Source of the DNA: Chrysogorgia sp. JL179-B06
Taxonomy: Eukaryota > Cnidaria > Anthozoa > Scleralcyonacea > Chrysogorgiidae
Reading direction: 5' to 3'
Length of the DNA stretch: 64,000 nt
Assembly: GCA_035772405.1 (NCBI GenBank)
Contig: JAYKKM010000082.1
Coordinates: 186,001 to 250,000, forward strand
Shown here: piece by piece, positions 1 to 11,701 of the stretch
How the letters are laid out: each line of letters begins with the position of its first letter
How positions within the stretch are numbered: the stretch's first letter is position 1
The notes under the pieces: model-generated
The model's input: only the letters and a program-made list of their open reading frames with translations
The model's database searches: none
What the model was told of the DNA's origin: nothing
Made by a program: the position numbers and the translations under genes

Positions 1-858
1 CATTGCTTTGCTTCGCTTCTTCACTGTATTCTTCTTCAAACTCTTCTTCTCCATCTTCGTCTTCCTCATCGTCATCTTCGTTGTCAGAAAACTCGAGTTC
101 GTCCATCGTTCCATCTATTACACGTTTGAAGAGAGTAACACCTGTCTTTATCATCAGTTTGCCAAATACTATTCCAGACTTTAAAAGAGCCCTCTCACCA
201 GCCATTGCAATTCGACTAAATTTATTGAATTTGTACTTTCCCTAAATATACACAAAACATAATATTAAACACTTATTTACTGACACCGCGTCAAAACCAA
301 AGATTATGTTTTGTGGACAGGAAACCGGAGCCAATGACCCTTCGTCCAATGAGAAGTCACGGAATCTCTTACGAATTGTCAAATATTCAAAATCATCGTC
401 TACATAGCACTGTACCTCGTCCAATTGTACAGAGCAGTCTGGAAGGTCATCAGTAGGTAGTTCGTCTTAAAAAAATGTTTGATTTTTTAATATTGTTGAT
501 GTACTCGTTAGATATCTTATAATCGTTGTTGCAACACATACCATTATCCAAAGAATCCAAGCGGGAAGAAAGATCAGGATAACTTTATCTCTGTAATAGC
601 AGAGAAACCGACGCATTTCGTCTTGAAGAACCAGAATCTCTTCTTCCAATCTCTTTCCAGTTAGGAATACCTCTACGGCCTTTCTCTTCGCCCGCAATGG
701 CAACACAGCTATATGAAACAGAACAGATACAGAAAAACATGATCCCAAATCATTAATAATTCATAAAACAAAATAAATCAGTATCAAAACGGTGCTCTGG
801 GTATTGAAAAAAAAAATTACATAAACCATATGAAACACTTGAAAGAACGTATTATTTT

Positions 859-909
<51 letters not shown>

Positions 910-1367
910 CGCGTATATACCATTATTGTCTTCTTGATCAATCCAAGGAAAACATCCCGTTAGGGCCTGGGCTAAGGTGATGTCGCTCACAGTTTCTTCC
1001 AACATTTTATTAACAAAGTTAGCCTCCTTAATCAGATCCTCCATTTTTTTATTTTCACTCATATTCTTACTACGCAGTTTAGTCCTCTGCTTGGAAGAAT
1101 CTGTAAATCAGAGGAACAATATTAACAATTATCACGTAAAATGCCAGGATCATGGCTATATACATCAGGCCTGTTCAAAAAGCTGTAGTAACGTTAAGTT
1201 TTTATACGTTTTTTCAACTGTACAGTTGTGATATTTATTAATGTGCCAAGTTGTATTATTGTATGAATTTAGAATATCACTAGTCTAGTACAGTACTTCA
1301 TGTACTGTATGCAATCTCTAAAATATGGTATATACTATAGAGTATACATAGTATACAGTGTACATAG

Positions 1368-1488
1368 AAAAGTGAAAAGGTGGTAAACTGCCAAGATTTT
1401 TAGTGACGAAATACTGACGTTTCTGATGTTGAAATGTCAGTATATTTCGTCACTAAAAATCTTGGGAGTTTACCACCTTTTCACTTTG
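1368..1488. repeat. hairpin-forming repeat in KDZ intron 12
   Basis: Two arms of about 50 bases are near-perfect reverse complements, from AAAGTGAAAAGGTGG to CCACCTTTTCACTTT. The same hairpin is at 56964-57083. Single arms occur at 13062-13110 and around 22086-22145, so this is a dispersed repeat family. Confidence 0.8.
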
Positions 1489-2742
1489 CTATATATCCAA
1501 ACACTGTCTAACATCAGTGAACAGAAACATGCCTAAACAGTGCAAATGCATTGAGCGAAACAACTATAATACACCAACTGACCTGCCAAGCGACCTATAT
1601 TCTTTACTCTTTGTGAAATAGAGAAACTTAGCATCTCTATTTCTTCCCGAATGCGTTGACGTTTTTGAGAAGCTAAGAGTCTTTTTCCATCTTCCAAAGC
1701 CTCCGTTCTCTTGTCATCACACCCAAGAATTTCAAAACTGGATTCCAGTTTCTCCAACAGCTTTTCCTTACGTTCCACATCTTCTTGGTTGCTTAATGCT
1801 TGCCTGAACAACTCACCATTCCCTGTGACAAGCGTAACGCCTACACCATCACGAGCTTCCTCGACAAACGGTTTTAGAGAGTTAGACTCGGAAATCTGCA
1901 CGCTAAGTTGATAACACTGCATAAGCTCGTGTTCACGTTTTGTTGGTCGGACCTCTCCAAACTGGCTACCTGTAATTTAGCAAAAACTATCGGTATAAAT
2001 GTATATGTTTGAATATGTAGTGACATAAGGATATAAACCACTAGTGACATAAGGATATAACCAAGGCATGGATGAAAACATACGTTTCCCACATCTGACA
2101 ATCTCTTCAATCCATTTATCCCAAATACCATTTTCAAGCTGGTTGCCACAATCTATTTCCTGCATTTCCTTTTTGAGTTCCTCTTTATTAGCTTCTATCA
2201 ATTTTTTGACCTAATATAATATTTGAATAATAATGAACAAAATACAACAATATTTCAAATTCAACTATAATAATCATGAAGATTATATAAAAAAATCCTT
2301 TGAAGTGCACATACATCAACATATCGTTTGGATAAACTCTTGTGCAGCTTTAACAACTTTTGCTTATTCCAAAAGAGAATATGTTCCGTCAGTGATTCAT
2401 CGCGACCTATTAAAACAATTTATGGTTTAAATCCACAATGCCCCATGTTTAGCACGTACAAAACTAAAGACAAACATGTAAATGTAAAACAAAGCAACTG
2501 AAGTCAAGGGCAGCTGCCCTGCTTTGTTTGTTACTGTGGAAGCAATAGTTATGGCACTGCCCGTTAGGCCAGGCCTGGTTTGTAATTTAGTTTTGATATT
2601 GTACCTGCTGCATTCATGTATTTAGTTGTTGATCCCAATCTGGATATGTAGCCATTAATTTGTTCGACTTCTTCTCCAGCAGTATATGCACTGCCGTGTT
2701 GCCAACGGCCACCCCATGTAACCTATTACAATTTAAAGGTAA

Positions 2743-3144
2743 TATACGAAACGGTTGTGTTAATATATACACTGCTGTAGTGAATGTGGGAGAGCTTGGA
2801 GTAGACAGACGATACATGGGCGATCGTCAAGCTCGTCGCTTGACGACCGCCCATGTATTGTCTGTCTACTCCAAGCTCTCCTACATTCACTACAGCGTTG
2901 TGTATATTAACGCATCCAAACATTACCGATATATAGTGACTGCCGCATAGGCAGCACATATATCAATCGAACCAGCACATCATTGTAACCTTCGCTCTCC
3001 ATCTGAGTCTCGGTGGCTCAGTGGTTAGAGCGTCTCACCGGCAATAAGAAGGTTACAGGTTCGATTCCTGTCCGGGATTCAGAGTCATTTTTCTGAGGAT
3101 ACGAGCTTGACGATGACCATGTGTCGTCTATACGAAACGGTTGT
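2743..3144 (+). mobile_element. SINE with tRNA-like head and inverted-tail hairpin, flanked by 16-bp direct repeats
   Basis: The 16-mer TATACGAAACGGTTGT occurs at 2743-2758 and again at 3129-3144, as expected of a retroposon target duplication. Between them lie a long hairpin (arms about 2775-2835 and 2838-2897) and a tRNA-like unit (3007-3079). The tail is related to the inverted sequence at 17218-17330. The same block is at 58338-58739 in KDZ copy 2, so insertion preceded the copying. It lies in the KDZ intron upstream of exon 9. Confidence 0.7.
3007..3079 (+). repeat. tRNA-like SINE head (Ala GGC-like cloverleaf)
   Basis: A 73-nt cloverleaf can be drawn: a 7-bp acceptor stem, a D arm with box A (TGGCTCAGTGGTTAGAGCG), a 7-nt anticodon loop CCGGCAA and a T arm with box B (GGTTCGATTCC). 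Base 33 is C rather than the usual T and the anticodon stem has one mismatch. It sits inside a repeated element, so I call it a SINE promoter head rather than a working tRNA gene. If it were a tRNA the anticodon would read GGC. Confidence 0.6.
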
Positions 3145-3661
3145 TACATATACTGTACTGATTTGTTCCAGTAAAATTTAACCAAAGCAGACAAACAGGC
3201 CTGAAAGAACAAATGGTCCTAAACATGTTGTTCTTTTAGTGTTTGGCAAATCTAGTAACTTTCAAAGGTAAATATTGCAAAAATAATATAGCCATTCACT
3301 TAGTATAAATTACCTGGCAAGACCAAATATGAGCTTTCCCATGCATTATTGAAAGAGCTGGTTTCATGAGGAAAGCTTCTGGAGGAGACAATTATTTTGG
3401 AAGGGAGGTAAACCATGGCCAATATTTGCAAATTACATCCTGCCACATAAATTTGACACCTTGTGGCAGAAGTCTGTGAATTTGAAGGTAATGCGCATAT
3501 CCAAATAATTCGCCTTGGTACATGTTAACAGCAGCAAGTGCAAATGCATGTCGACATCCAGCAACCTCAAGGCCAGTTTCATCTAATTTTGCCCTAGAAT
3601 TGGCATTATTTCTTGCAGCTTTCCAATTAGATGTGCCACAATACGAATTACCTGACTTTTT

Positions 3662-4122
3662 CTGCAAAAACCAAAATACAGTATAATTATACAACTACAT
3701 ATATTTTTGGGATTGATAAACGAAAGAAAAACCAGAAAGTAAATAATGTTTTAAACCCAAATTTTCATGTATTTTCATGTATGATATTTGTCAGTAAATC
3801 ACAACAAGTAAATCATTAAAATTGTGTCTGTAGATCTAACAAACGCTTGTAAATGCCGCTTAAATAATAAATGTTTACATGACTTCATTATTTAAGAAAT
3901 TTTTAATAATTTTATTTTAATAAATATAAAATGCAATTTTTAACTTAATTTGTTTATTTTAAATATGTAACTTTATTTATTTATGTAATGTACTTTATCT
4001 CAGAAAAGCACTTTTTAGCAAGTCAATAATTCTGGTCAATAAATCATGTGCAGTGAACAAAGTACACTGTAGCATAAATAATTTTGAGTTGTCCTCTGCC
4101 TACGATGATGATATGATGATAT
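3662..4122. other. KDZ intron 7, start; no feature seen
   Basis: AT-rich sequence from the acceptor of KDZ exon 8 outward, with no open frame or repeat that I can support. It is nearly identical to 59257-59717 in copy 2. Confidence 0.6.
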
Positions 4123-4806
4123 AGAAGCTTTGCATGGGTTACGTGACAAATGCAAAATTTTCTAAGTCTTAATAAGACTTCTTAAAAACTTCGTAACATT
4201 AAAGAACATAGCAAGATACAATTTTGTTTATTTTTTAACTTCATATTTTAATGTTTGAATAAATTATGATGTATGCCAATAATTAATTACAATTAATTGC
4301 AATTATTTACATAATTTATAATTCTCCACGATTTTGATATTAAATTGAGAATTGAGATAAAAGTCAAAAATGGTCTTTTTCTGTATTATCTTTTAGTTTA
4401 ATTAATAGTAAGGGCCAAAGCTAAAGAAATTCAAACTTTATTTTGATTTTGATTTATGGCAGCGCAAGGCCACCAAGATGGCCGCCATAATTAAAAATCA
4501 AAAATAATAAAGTTTGAATTTCTGTAGTTAGTTAAGTATTATCTAAAACAAAAGATAATACAGAAAAAGACCATTTTTGCCTTTCATCAAAATTTAATAT
4601 CAAAATCGGGGAGAATTATAAGCTATGCAAATGATCGTAATTAATTATTTGCATACATCATAATTTATTCAAACATTTAATATGCAAAATTCAAAATTAA
4701 GTAAGTTGTGTACCTTGCTATGTTCTTTAAGGTTCAGACATTTTCAAGAAGTTTTAATAACAATTTATAAAATTTTGTGTTTGCCACGTGACCATGCAAA
4801 ACCTCT
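4123..4806. mobile_element. foldback element about 680 bp in KDZ intron 7
   Basis: The two halves are imperfect reverse complements over about 330 bases each. Outer ends read TTTGCATGGGTTACGTGACA and TTTGCCACGTGACCATGCAA, and the centre is near 4460-4490. The same structure is at 59718-60401. No coding capacity; probably a non-autonomous terminal-inverted-repeat element. I could not define a target duplication. Confidence 0.65.
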
Positions 4807-4978
4807 ATTGGTAATGTTTATTCTATTTATTTAGCTACATGTACATGTATTATAATCATTCATTATACATTGTTTATTGTAATTATTTAGCTTATTGTTC
4901 TCACCCTCCCAATATTCCGCATAAGAAATTCACGTTAAAGTAAAATCAACTTTATGACAAACACAGGACAAAAAAGGA

Positions 4979-5225
4979 GCTTTAAGATTCATTTAAGGTA
5001 ACTTAAAGTAGCTTAAATATGTTCTGCAAATTTAAGCTAAGTTTAAGTTAACATTAAATGTCCCTTAAACTTGCTCACAGGTTTAAGTTGCATTTAAGCT
5101 TATTTAAGCCCGCTTAAATGTAAACAAATGCTTTAAGATACGTTTTAAAGAGACGTAAATTGCTTAAAGCTGTTCAGCAGATGTTAAATCTTGCTTAAAT
5201 ATTTTCAGAGTTTTACGTGACATTC
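4979..5225. repeat. left subterminal repeats of CACTA element 1
   Basis: Dense copies of TTTAAG/CTTAAA-type words in both orientations, often spaced by AT-rich decamers. A matching block is at the right end. CACTA elements typically carry such subterminal repeats as binding sites for an accessory element protein; that role here is inference. Confidence 0.75.
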
Positions 5226-5696
5226 AAGCTTGTGAAAATTGTCATAAATAAAAATTAGAGATGTTACTATAAGCTAGTTAAAGTTGCATTATAACTGACA
5301 TCAATCTTCCAACAATCTCACACATTGACCATTGAACGTTGTCAAAATTTGTCCGAAGTTAATTCTATAGGTTTATATTTTTATCCAGACAAGCATAATT
5401 TTAGGTTATTTTTAGTTCATATACCCCCACAAAAAATTTCATTGCTTAATTAGCACAAGATGAAAAATGGTCAAAATGCTTACGATAATAGTCAGTACGT
5501 ATAAAACTTTGAGATTCAAAAATAGTTTTTTAATGTCTAATTCTATAAATTTGTATAGTAACTAATTTTTCGATTTTTATCATATCTTTTTAACTTATAT
5601 ATTGTATCTTGTAAAGTTCCAATGTAATTCAGCCGGTTGTGGCTGCAAATTTTTGAACTTATTAAAAACATCTACTAAGTAATAATAATAATAATA
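5226..5696. other. no gene seen; AT-rich filler inside element 1
   Basis: Contains a short (AAT)n run at about 5680-5700 and nothing else that I can support. Confidence 0.5.
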
Positions 5697-5697
5697 A

Positions 5698-5975
5698 TAA
5701 TTAGGTCGATGATCTCAAAGCGCAAGTAGGTTTATATTTATTCAGCAAATCAGTAATATAAACAGGTGCCTGGCCATGCAAGCCTTGAAAGTAATTATTA
5801 GTACCTCAAATACAATCCTTGATCTCACCGGCAACAAGTGAAGATTACGAAGCGCAGGGGAGATATGCTCTGATTTTGTAACCCCTTTTACAAGTCTAGC
5901 AGCTGTATTTTTTGAAATACTTGATTTTAGCTGTATTTTAGTAATACTTGATTTTTCGAAATTATGAAAACCCAA
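5698..5975 (-). pseudogene. truncated LINE reverse-transcriptase 3' fragment
   Basis: The minus-strand translation has the block common near the C terminus of CR1/L2/jockey-like reverse transcriptases: NTAARLVKGVTKSEHISPAL, then NLHLLPVRSRIVFEVL and TFKA. After a frameshift it continues HGQAPVYITDLLNKY and LRSST in another frame. It stops at a (TAA)n run, which could be the element's 3' microsatellite tail. It is a dead fragment, 5'-truncated, lying downstream of the transposase 3' end. Confidence 0.65.
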
Positions 5976-6119
5976 TTAAATTAAGAATAAAATAAAATAA
6001 ACAGACAAATTCGAGCATATTCGTTGTACCCTTTTGAATTATTTGGTGGTTCCTAAAGGAACCGGTGCACAAGAAAACTTGTGTTTTGTCAATTCTTATC
6101 TTGGATGTGTTCAAAATCA

Positions 6120-6720
6120 TCTTACAGGTAAGTTCATCAGCTTGATGACAAGTACTGTAGGAAGGACTAGGCTTTCGGCAACGGCTTCCGTAGCTCAGTG
6201 GTCAGAGCACTGCACTAGCATCGTAGGGTCGCGGGTTCAAAATCATCTTAGTTCAGCAGTAGGAAGGTGCATGAATAGTTCAAAATCATCTTAGTTCAGC
6301 AGCTGGATGGCAAGTAGGAAGGTAACGTACTTCAAAATCATCGTAGTTCAGCAGTAGGAAGGTGGAATAGTTCAAAATCATCTTAGTTCAGCAGCTGGAT
6401 GGCAAGTAGGAAGGTAACATAGTTCAAAATCATCTTAGTTCAGCAGTAGGAAGGTGGAATAGTTCAAAATCATCTTAGTTCAGCAGCTGGATGGCAAGTA
6501 GGAAGGTAACGTACTTCAAAATCATCGTAGTTCAGCAGTAGGAAGGTGGAATAGTTCAAAATCATCTTAGTTCAGCAGCTGGATGGCAAGTAGGAAGGTA
6601 ACAAACGTGCAATAGTTCAAAATCATCTTAGCTCAGCAGCTGGATGGCAAGTAGGAAGGTAACATAGTTTAAAATCATCTTAGTTCAGCTGTAGGAAGGT
6701 GGAATAGTTCAAAATCGTCT
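6120..6720. repeat. 92-bp minisatellite grown from a tRNA-like sequence
   Basis: A 92-bp unit, itself two related half-units of about 52 and 40 bases containing TTCAAAATCATCTTAGTTCA, repeats with CAGCTGGATGG at about 6300, 6392, 6484 and 6576; one shorter unit follows. At 6185-6245 there is a tRNA-like segment with box A (TAGCTCAGTGGTCAGAGC) and a degenerate box B (GGGTTCAAAATC). The repeat seed TTCAAAATCATCTTA is the end of that box B. Confidence 0.8.
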
Positions 6721-9694
6721 TACAGTAGTTCCGACGTCCCTGAAAACGTTCGTTTATGAGCAAATGTTTCGCGTTACTGGACATGCCATGAAGTATGTGT
6801 TGTGTTGAGTCTTTGTCAGTCCTTGGACCATTCGACAATGTATACGCTGTACAGGTAAAAATGAGCGCGATCCACCTGCCTCAAACTCGTTTGCTTTCCA
6901 CAATACTCTGGATGGGTTTGGTAACATCGATTTCTTGTTCCATCGAACCACGGCGAAGATAAATGTCAAGATATCACCATCTTCATTTAGGCGTACTTTT
7001 ATGACTAAAGTAATGGCTAACCACTGCCGGACGCATAACGGCATACTCCGGGTCGACGTTACCATCTGCATTCAACCATGACGCCATTATAAATGCAGAT
7101 TTTCTGGATCGACAGTCTTTTACTGACCCATATCTTTGAGTGCCAATGGAGAGGTGATTGTACTTCTTGACAAGTTGCACAAGTCTGTTTTCTGTTACAT
7201 TGCGCCCAGGAAACATGTAATTGTATACTTTACAAAGATATGTTTTATCCTCAATGCAAAGTACATCTTCTACAAATTCTGAAGACAACTGGGTGCTTGA
7301 ACAATTCCAGGAAACCTTTTGAACATCATACATGTAGGTAGACAAATTGAAGTAAGTGGTCAAAGGTTTTGGATTGGCAGGGACACTTGTTTGTCTCGTA
7401 TTACCATGATTGAAGAACTGCTCAAACTCATTTTGGTATGTTACTGGCACATTTCCATTTCTGGGATGAACATACGACCGCGAAATGAATTTGCGCATAT
7501 ATTGGATTTCAACAGAACGGTTATTTGAGACGTTGGCTGACAACTCTCCATTGTATCGCTCAAACGAAAATAACCAAAAAGCGTAAACTGGCCCATAATC
7601 AAACAGACTGTCCTTCAGGTGGCAACACAGGTGCATGTTTGGAGTGATGGATAATTTTCCATACAGTTTTTCAAATCCCTTGCAGAAATTAACCAACAAT
7701 GCATCAGCTTTCATTATATCAGTCCTCGTTATAACAGGCTGGCATAATATGCGAGATGCGAGCACAAACCGTTCCCAAATCAATAAATGGTTTGCAGGAA
7801 GAATACCAGAAAGTACATGCATGGAGTGTACATTTGTCCAGTTCTTCCACTCTTGGGCAGTGAACATTCCGTAATTAGATGATATTTTCGATCCAATCCT
7901 GCCAACATCGGTTGATATGTTCATCTCCTTTACTTTGCTGTTGATCTCGGCTAACTGCTTTTTGGATAGGTAGTTCTGCATCCATATCTTCCAAGTCTTT
8001 TTCGCGATGCCAAGGAACAGGTTATGCATGGGATCAATGACGTGGAAACGTATAGAGTCGAAGTACTCCAATGTAACTAGGACACTGTAATGCATCCCAT
8101 GCTTCTTAGCAATTTTGTCATAGTCTTTTTGACACTGCGCAGTGTTCAATTTCCGCGAGTTTCTTCTGTGTGACAAGATGCAACGTTTTGACCACTTCTC
8201 ACGTTCAAATCCTGAGTAGTCTTTCTTTTCTCCAAAGCCACCTGGAAACGTTTTCAAGCATTTTGAACAGCCTTTGTTGGCAGCATGACTCTTAAAACCA
8301 CAGGCCTTCCGTGCAGCTGGAACGTCAGCTGCAACACACAATAGTGCCGCAACGAATTTCAATGCAACAAGACTTAAACTGTTGGAAAGCGAAACTCCTT
8401 TCCAAAGAGGTTTCAGCTCTTCAACAACCGGTTCTAAGAATGGGTTCAAGCAAGGCTCTTTCTCGAAAGGAGGGATAATTCCAGCGATTATGACATTTTC
8501 CAGTTTAAACCGTTCATGTCTGGGCAAGTTCATCAACACAAAATAAATAACACCTACAGAGTAATCAGTCCGACGCTTAAAAGGCTGGAACCAGTCTACG
8601 TTCATCATAAGACCATACCGTCGTTCCTGATCAAAAAATAAGCTGCCATCTTGCCACTGAAAACTTTTCCAAATTTCGCCATCAAAAACATCGTACAAAA
8701 CATTGGTGTTTTCTTCCCTGTCTCTCCATCTTTCACACTCGTTCGGAAAGCCAGGCCTCTTTAGCATCTGCTCAAGTTGGTTAATTATGCTATAGTAACA
8801 GTAAGTCTTCAAAGGATAAAAAAACCTTTGAACTATTGCTTAGAATGACTTCCTTTACCATCTTAGCTCCACAAATTGCAGTTCCTTGTCTGTGGTATAT
8901 TTTGTTGCTACATTGTACAGCAACAGTTTCACCTCGACCGTTGAGTTTGGTACACTCATTCAAACTATAGAGATGTTTGCATTTGGGACATGACACATAT
9001 TTTGTAAAGTTATCCCGATCTAACTTTATCAATTTCCTAACCATGTACATTGTAGTTGGAAACAGGACAAGCATGTCCCTCAAAAATGCAGAATTAACAC
9101 TATAGTTGACAACATGCAGAAACTGGTAAAAGAATGATAAAAGCCACTCTAAGCCATTATCACTCACATGGGACACTAATTGCCAATAGACCAAGAAGAA
9201 ACACATCCACTCAATTGTTGATGTGGCCTTCTGTGTCTTTGACATAGGCTTACTTGGAGTAGGCAAAGGTTGTGCTTCAAGATCTCCCATCATCTGTTCC
9301 AGTGAAACATCATCCCAGTGACATGGGTTTCCCTCAGGCTCATCTTTGTCACTCTCCGATTCGCTTCCACTTTCTTGAGTTTCACCATCACTGATGTCTG
9401 AATGAACTACATCTACAGGGTTCTATTTTTTTAAAGAATACAGTAAACTGTGTTAATAGTTTTTCGTTGTGGAGCACCTACATTACACGCACACTACATG
9501 GCACAGCCAACAGAATTGAGAATTTTTTAATTAGAATTGAAAATTTTTTCAGAATTGAGAATTTTTTCCATATATATTATTATTAATAATAAACCATTAC
9601 TACTGTATCCATTTTAAAAACCACACAATTGACATCAAAATAGAACATCTCATTCACAACATTTTAGTATGATGGGACCACCTACCTAAAACTA

Positions 9695-10349
9695 CAGTGG
9701 CGCCCAGAAGTTTTTTAACAACATCATGGGTGTAGTTTGCGTGTAACGTGGGTGTACTACACAGAAAAACTACACGCACTGTGAAGTGTACTACACGGAA
9801 AAACTACACTCACTGTGTGTGACAGTGTGTACTGGCATGTAAATTTAGTGCCTGAAAGTCGACTGTTCGGCGTGGTTTCCCGTACTTTTTGGCGCAGATC
9901 ACCACCCGATGGCACCATGTGACTGGTTCACCGACAGGAACGGGTTCAAGGACACTTAATTCTACATCTCGGTCGAGACCAGCTTTAACATCATCTTGCC
10001 AGTGGATTGGGACCGGTATAGGTGTGTGGTGTGCAACGGGTGCTGCGTTCGGGTCGACCACGAGGCGCATAGGGCGACCGTGCATAAAGGGCAGGGGTTG
10101 GTGTTCGCAGGTGTTAAAGGTGCTGGACGCATAATAGTTGAGGAGCCATTGTTGTAGGAGTGCACGGTTGGTCGCGGTGGCTGGATAGGGCAGTTTGGTT
10201 GGCCGTGGTTAATTTTGTAGTTTTTCCGTGTAGTACACTCACAGTGCGTGTAGTTTTTCCGTGTAGTACACTCACTGTGCGTGTATTTTTTCTGCGTAGT
10301 ACACACACGTTACACGCAAACAATGTTAAAAAACTTCTGGGCGCCACTG
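9695..10349. mobile_element. Tc1/mariner-type non-autonomous element (TSD TA)
   Basis: Ends are inverted copies of CAGTGGCGCCCAGAAG followed by TTTTTTAAC, flanked by TA on both sides. Inside each end are repeats of ACTACACGGAAAAACTACAC type. The centre holds a piece of a Gypsy-type polyprotein gene. It lies in intron 2 of the element 1 transposase. Confidence 0.75.
9813..10137 (-). pseudogene. captured Ty3/Gypsy reverse-transcriptase fragment
   Basis: The minus-strand frame reads MHGRPMRLVVDPNAAPVAHH, then VPIHWQDDVKAGLDRDVELS, VLEPVPVGEPVTWCHRVVI and KPRRTVDFQALN. This is the N-terminal part of a Gypsy-type reverse transcriptase: the charged approach and the GKPRRTVDF block before the palm. 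No protease, catalytic palm or integrase is present. It lies between the inverted ends of a mariner-type element. Confidence 0.8.
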
Positions 10350-10819
10350 TACCATGCAAAAAAGCCATGCACAGCTGATGCATTTGGATAAAATTGTGTT
10401 TTGCCATTATGGTAATGCATTTTACTATCAAACAGTAGACATGTACTTACAGGTACCTGTGTGTCATTCTCCATAGGTGCATACATCTCCATCTCGGAAG
10501 CAAACTGTTCATTTCCTATGTTGTCGTCTAATAGATTGAAGTTACCTACAGTGTATACAATACAAAAGTAAAGTCAATCTGGCCACTTCCAGAGCAACAC
10601 ATAAATATTATACTTTTAGTATTACGGTAATTACATTAATTTGTGCTTCCTTTTAAAGTATAGTATAAATACAAGGACAAGCTACGCTCTGGACAAAAGA
10701 CTGCATGGTGTAGCCCAAAAGAAACACATATTAATCTGATGACAAGAACAAATAGCCTAAGATGATCGTGAGAATTAGGGAATGTTGTCAGACATTAAAC
10801 CACACAATATAAAAGTATA

Positions 10820-11701
10820 TAGTAGAACTTGAGTTTTACGACCCCGTATTTTACGACCACCTGCCGTTCACAACCACTTTTCTGGAACGGAGAATTTGTA
10901 GTTAAAATGTACCTACAATTAGCAACCACCTGCCAAATGCGAGCATCAACCACTTTTTAACATCCCAAACATGACATTTAATTAACCTGTCTGAGTGACT
11001 TTTTACAAGATAAGCGTTTTGCAGTATTAACATACTGTACAAGAATATTGACCATGTGCGAATACAGGGAACAAGAATACGCACTTGTTGCTTTTTTGTA
11101 TTTTATACAATTTTACTTGTTGTTACCTTCCTAATGTTTATATCATTTTGTAGTTATATTATTTTATTGTATTACTCAATACAGGGCTTCTCTGAAAAAC
11201 ACCTTGTTGGTGATGAGAAAACCCTGTTTAAATATAATATAATCAATCAATCAATCAAATTATATTTTTGTATCCGCCATATTTGTTTATAATGCGAGAT
11301 CGCCAATAACTTTGTGCATCCAAATCAGTATATATCCTTGCTCCTTTAGTGTTTCTCAGATCAAATTGCTGTAAATCAAATATTTTCGCAATCAAAGGTG
11401 AAGTATACATACGCCTTGGGTTTTCTTTCATGGCAATGCATATTGCCCAGCAAGCATGTTCAAACTTTTTTCCGAAATTTTTCTGGTTTTCTGTCTTTAT
11501 TAAGAAATATTATATTTGTTTTAAATTATAAAGCCATCTTTTAGTCGACTAGCAAACACAGAATATACTGTAGACGTAAACATAACGTCTTCCAATATTA
11601 CTTGAATGACGTCACATCACTAACTGCCATTTACGACCACCTGTCATTTAAGACCAATTTTGCTTGGCAACAGGGGTGGTCGTAAAATTCAGGTTCTACT
11701 G
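10820..11701. mobile_element. mariner/pogo-like non-autonomous element
   Basis: The left end has TAGTAGAACTTGAGTTTTAC and the right end, reversed, has CAGTAGAACCTGAATTTTAC; both continue with repeats of ACGACCACCTG type. TA flanks both sides. No transposase frame inside. It occupies intron 1 of the element 1 transposase. Confidence 0.6.

Larger units (their letters stand above)
1..3661 (-). pseudogene. KDZ transposase copy 1, 3' half (exons 8-16)
   Basis: C-terminal half of a DDE transposase of the KDZ superfamily. Exons by splice sites and open frame: 3661-3314, 2722-2605, 2406-2315, 2210-2084, 1969-1583, 1100-921, 708-542, 465-281 and 241 to beyond base 1. Visible family motifs are KLDETG, CRHAFAL, YQGELFGY and DVICKYWPW in exon 8, MKPALSIMHGKAH at its end, then GEEVEQINGYISRLGSTTK in exon 9 and LTEHILFWNKQK in exon 10. 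The last exon encodes an acidic tail. Lesions: an in-frame TAA at 3392-3394 just before the MKPALS block, also present in copy 2, and a private one-base loss near 573 (GG where copy 2 has GGG) that shifts exon 14. The final stop lies outside the window. Assignment rests on recalled family motifs, not on a search. Confidence 0.8.

Noticed and set aside
2614..2959. Open frames on both strands over the hairpin (VNVGELGVDR)
   Set aside because: The same peptide appears on opposite strands because the DNA is an inverted repeat; there is no coding signal. The KDZ exon 2722-2605 uses a different frame.
3007..3079. A functional tRNA-Ala gene
   Set aside because: The cloverleaf is good, but base 33 is not T, one anticodon-stem pair is broken, and the unit lies inside a flanked, repeated SINE.
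10114..10431. Frame with repeats of RTVSVLHGKTT
   Set aside because: Comes from the tandem ACTACACGGAAAAACTACAC-type repeats in the mariner-type element end.
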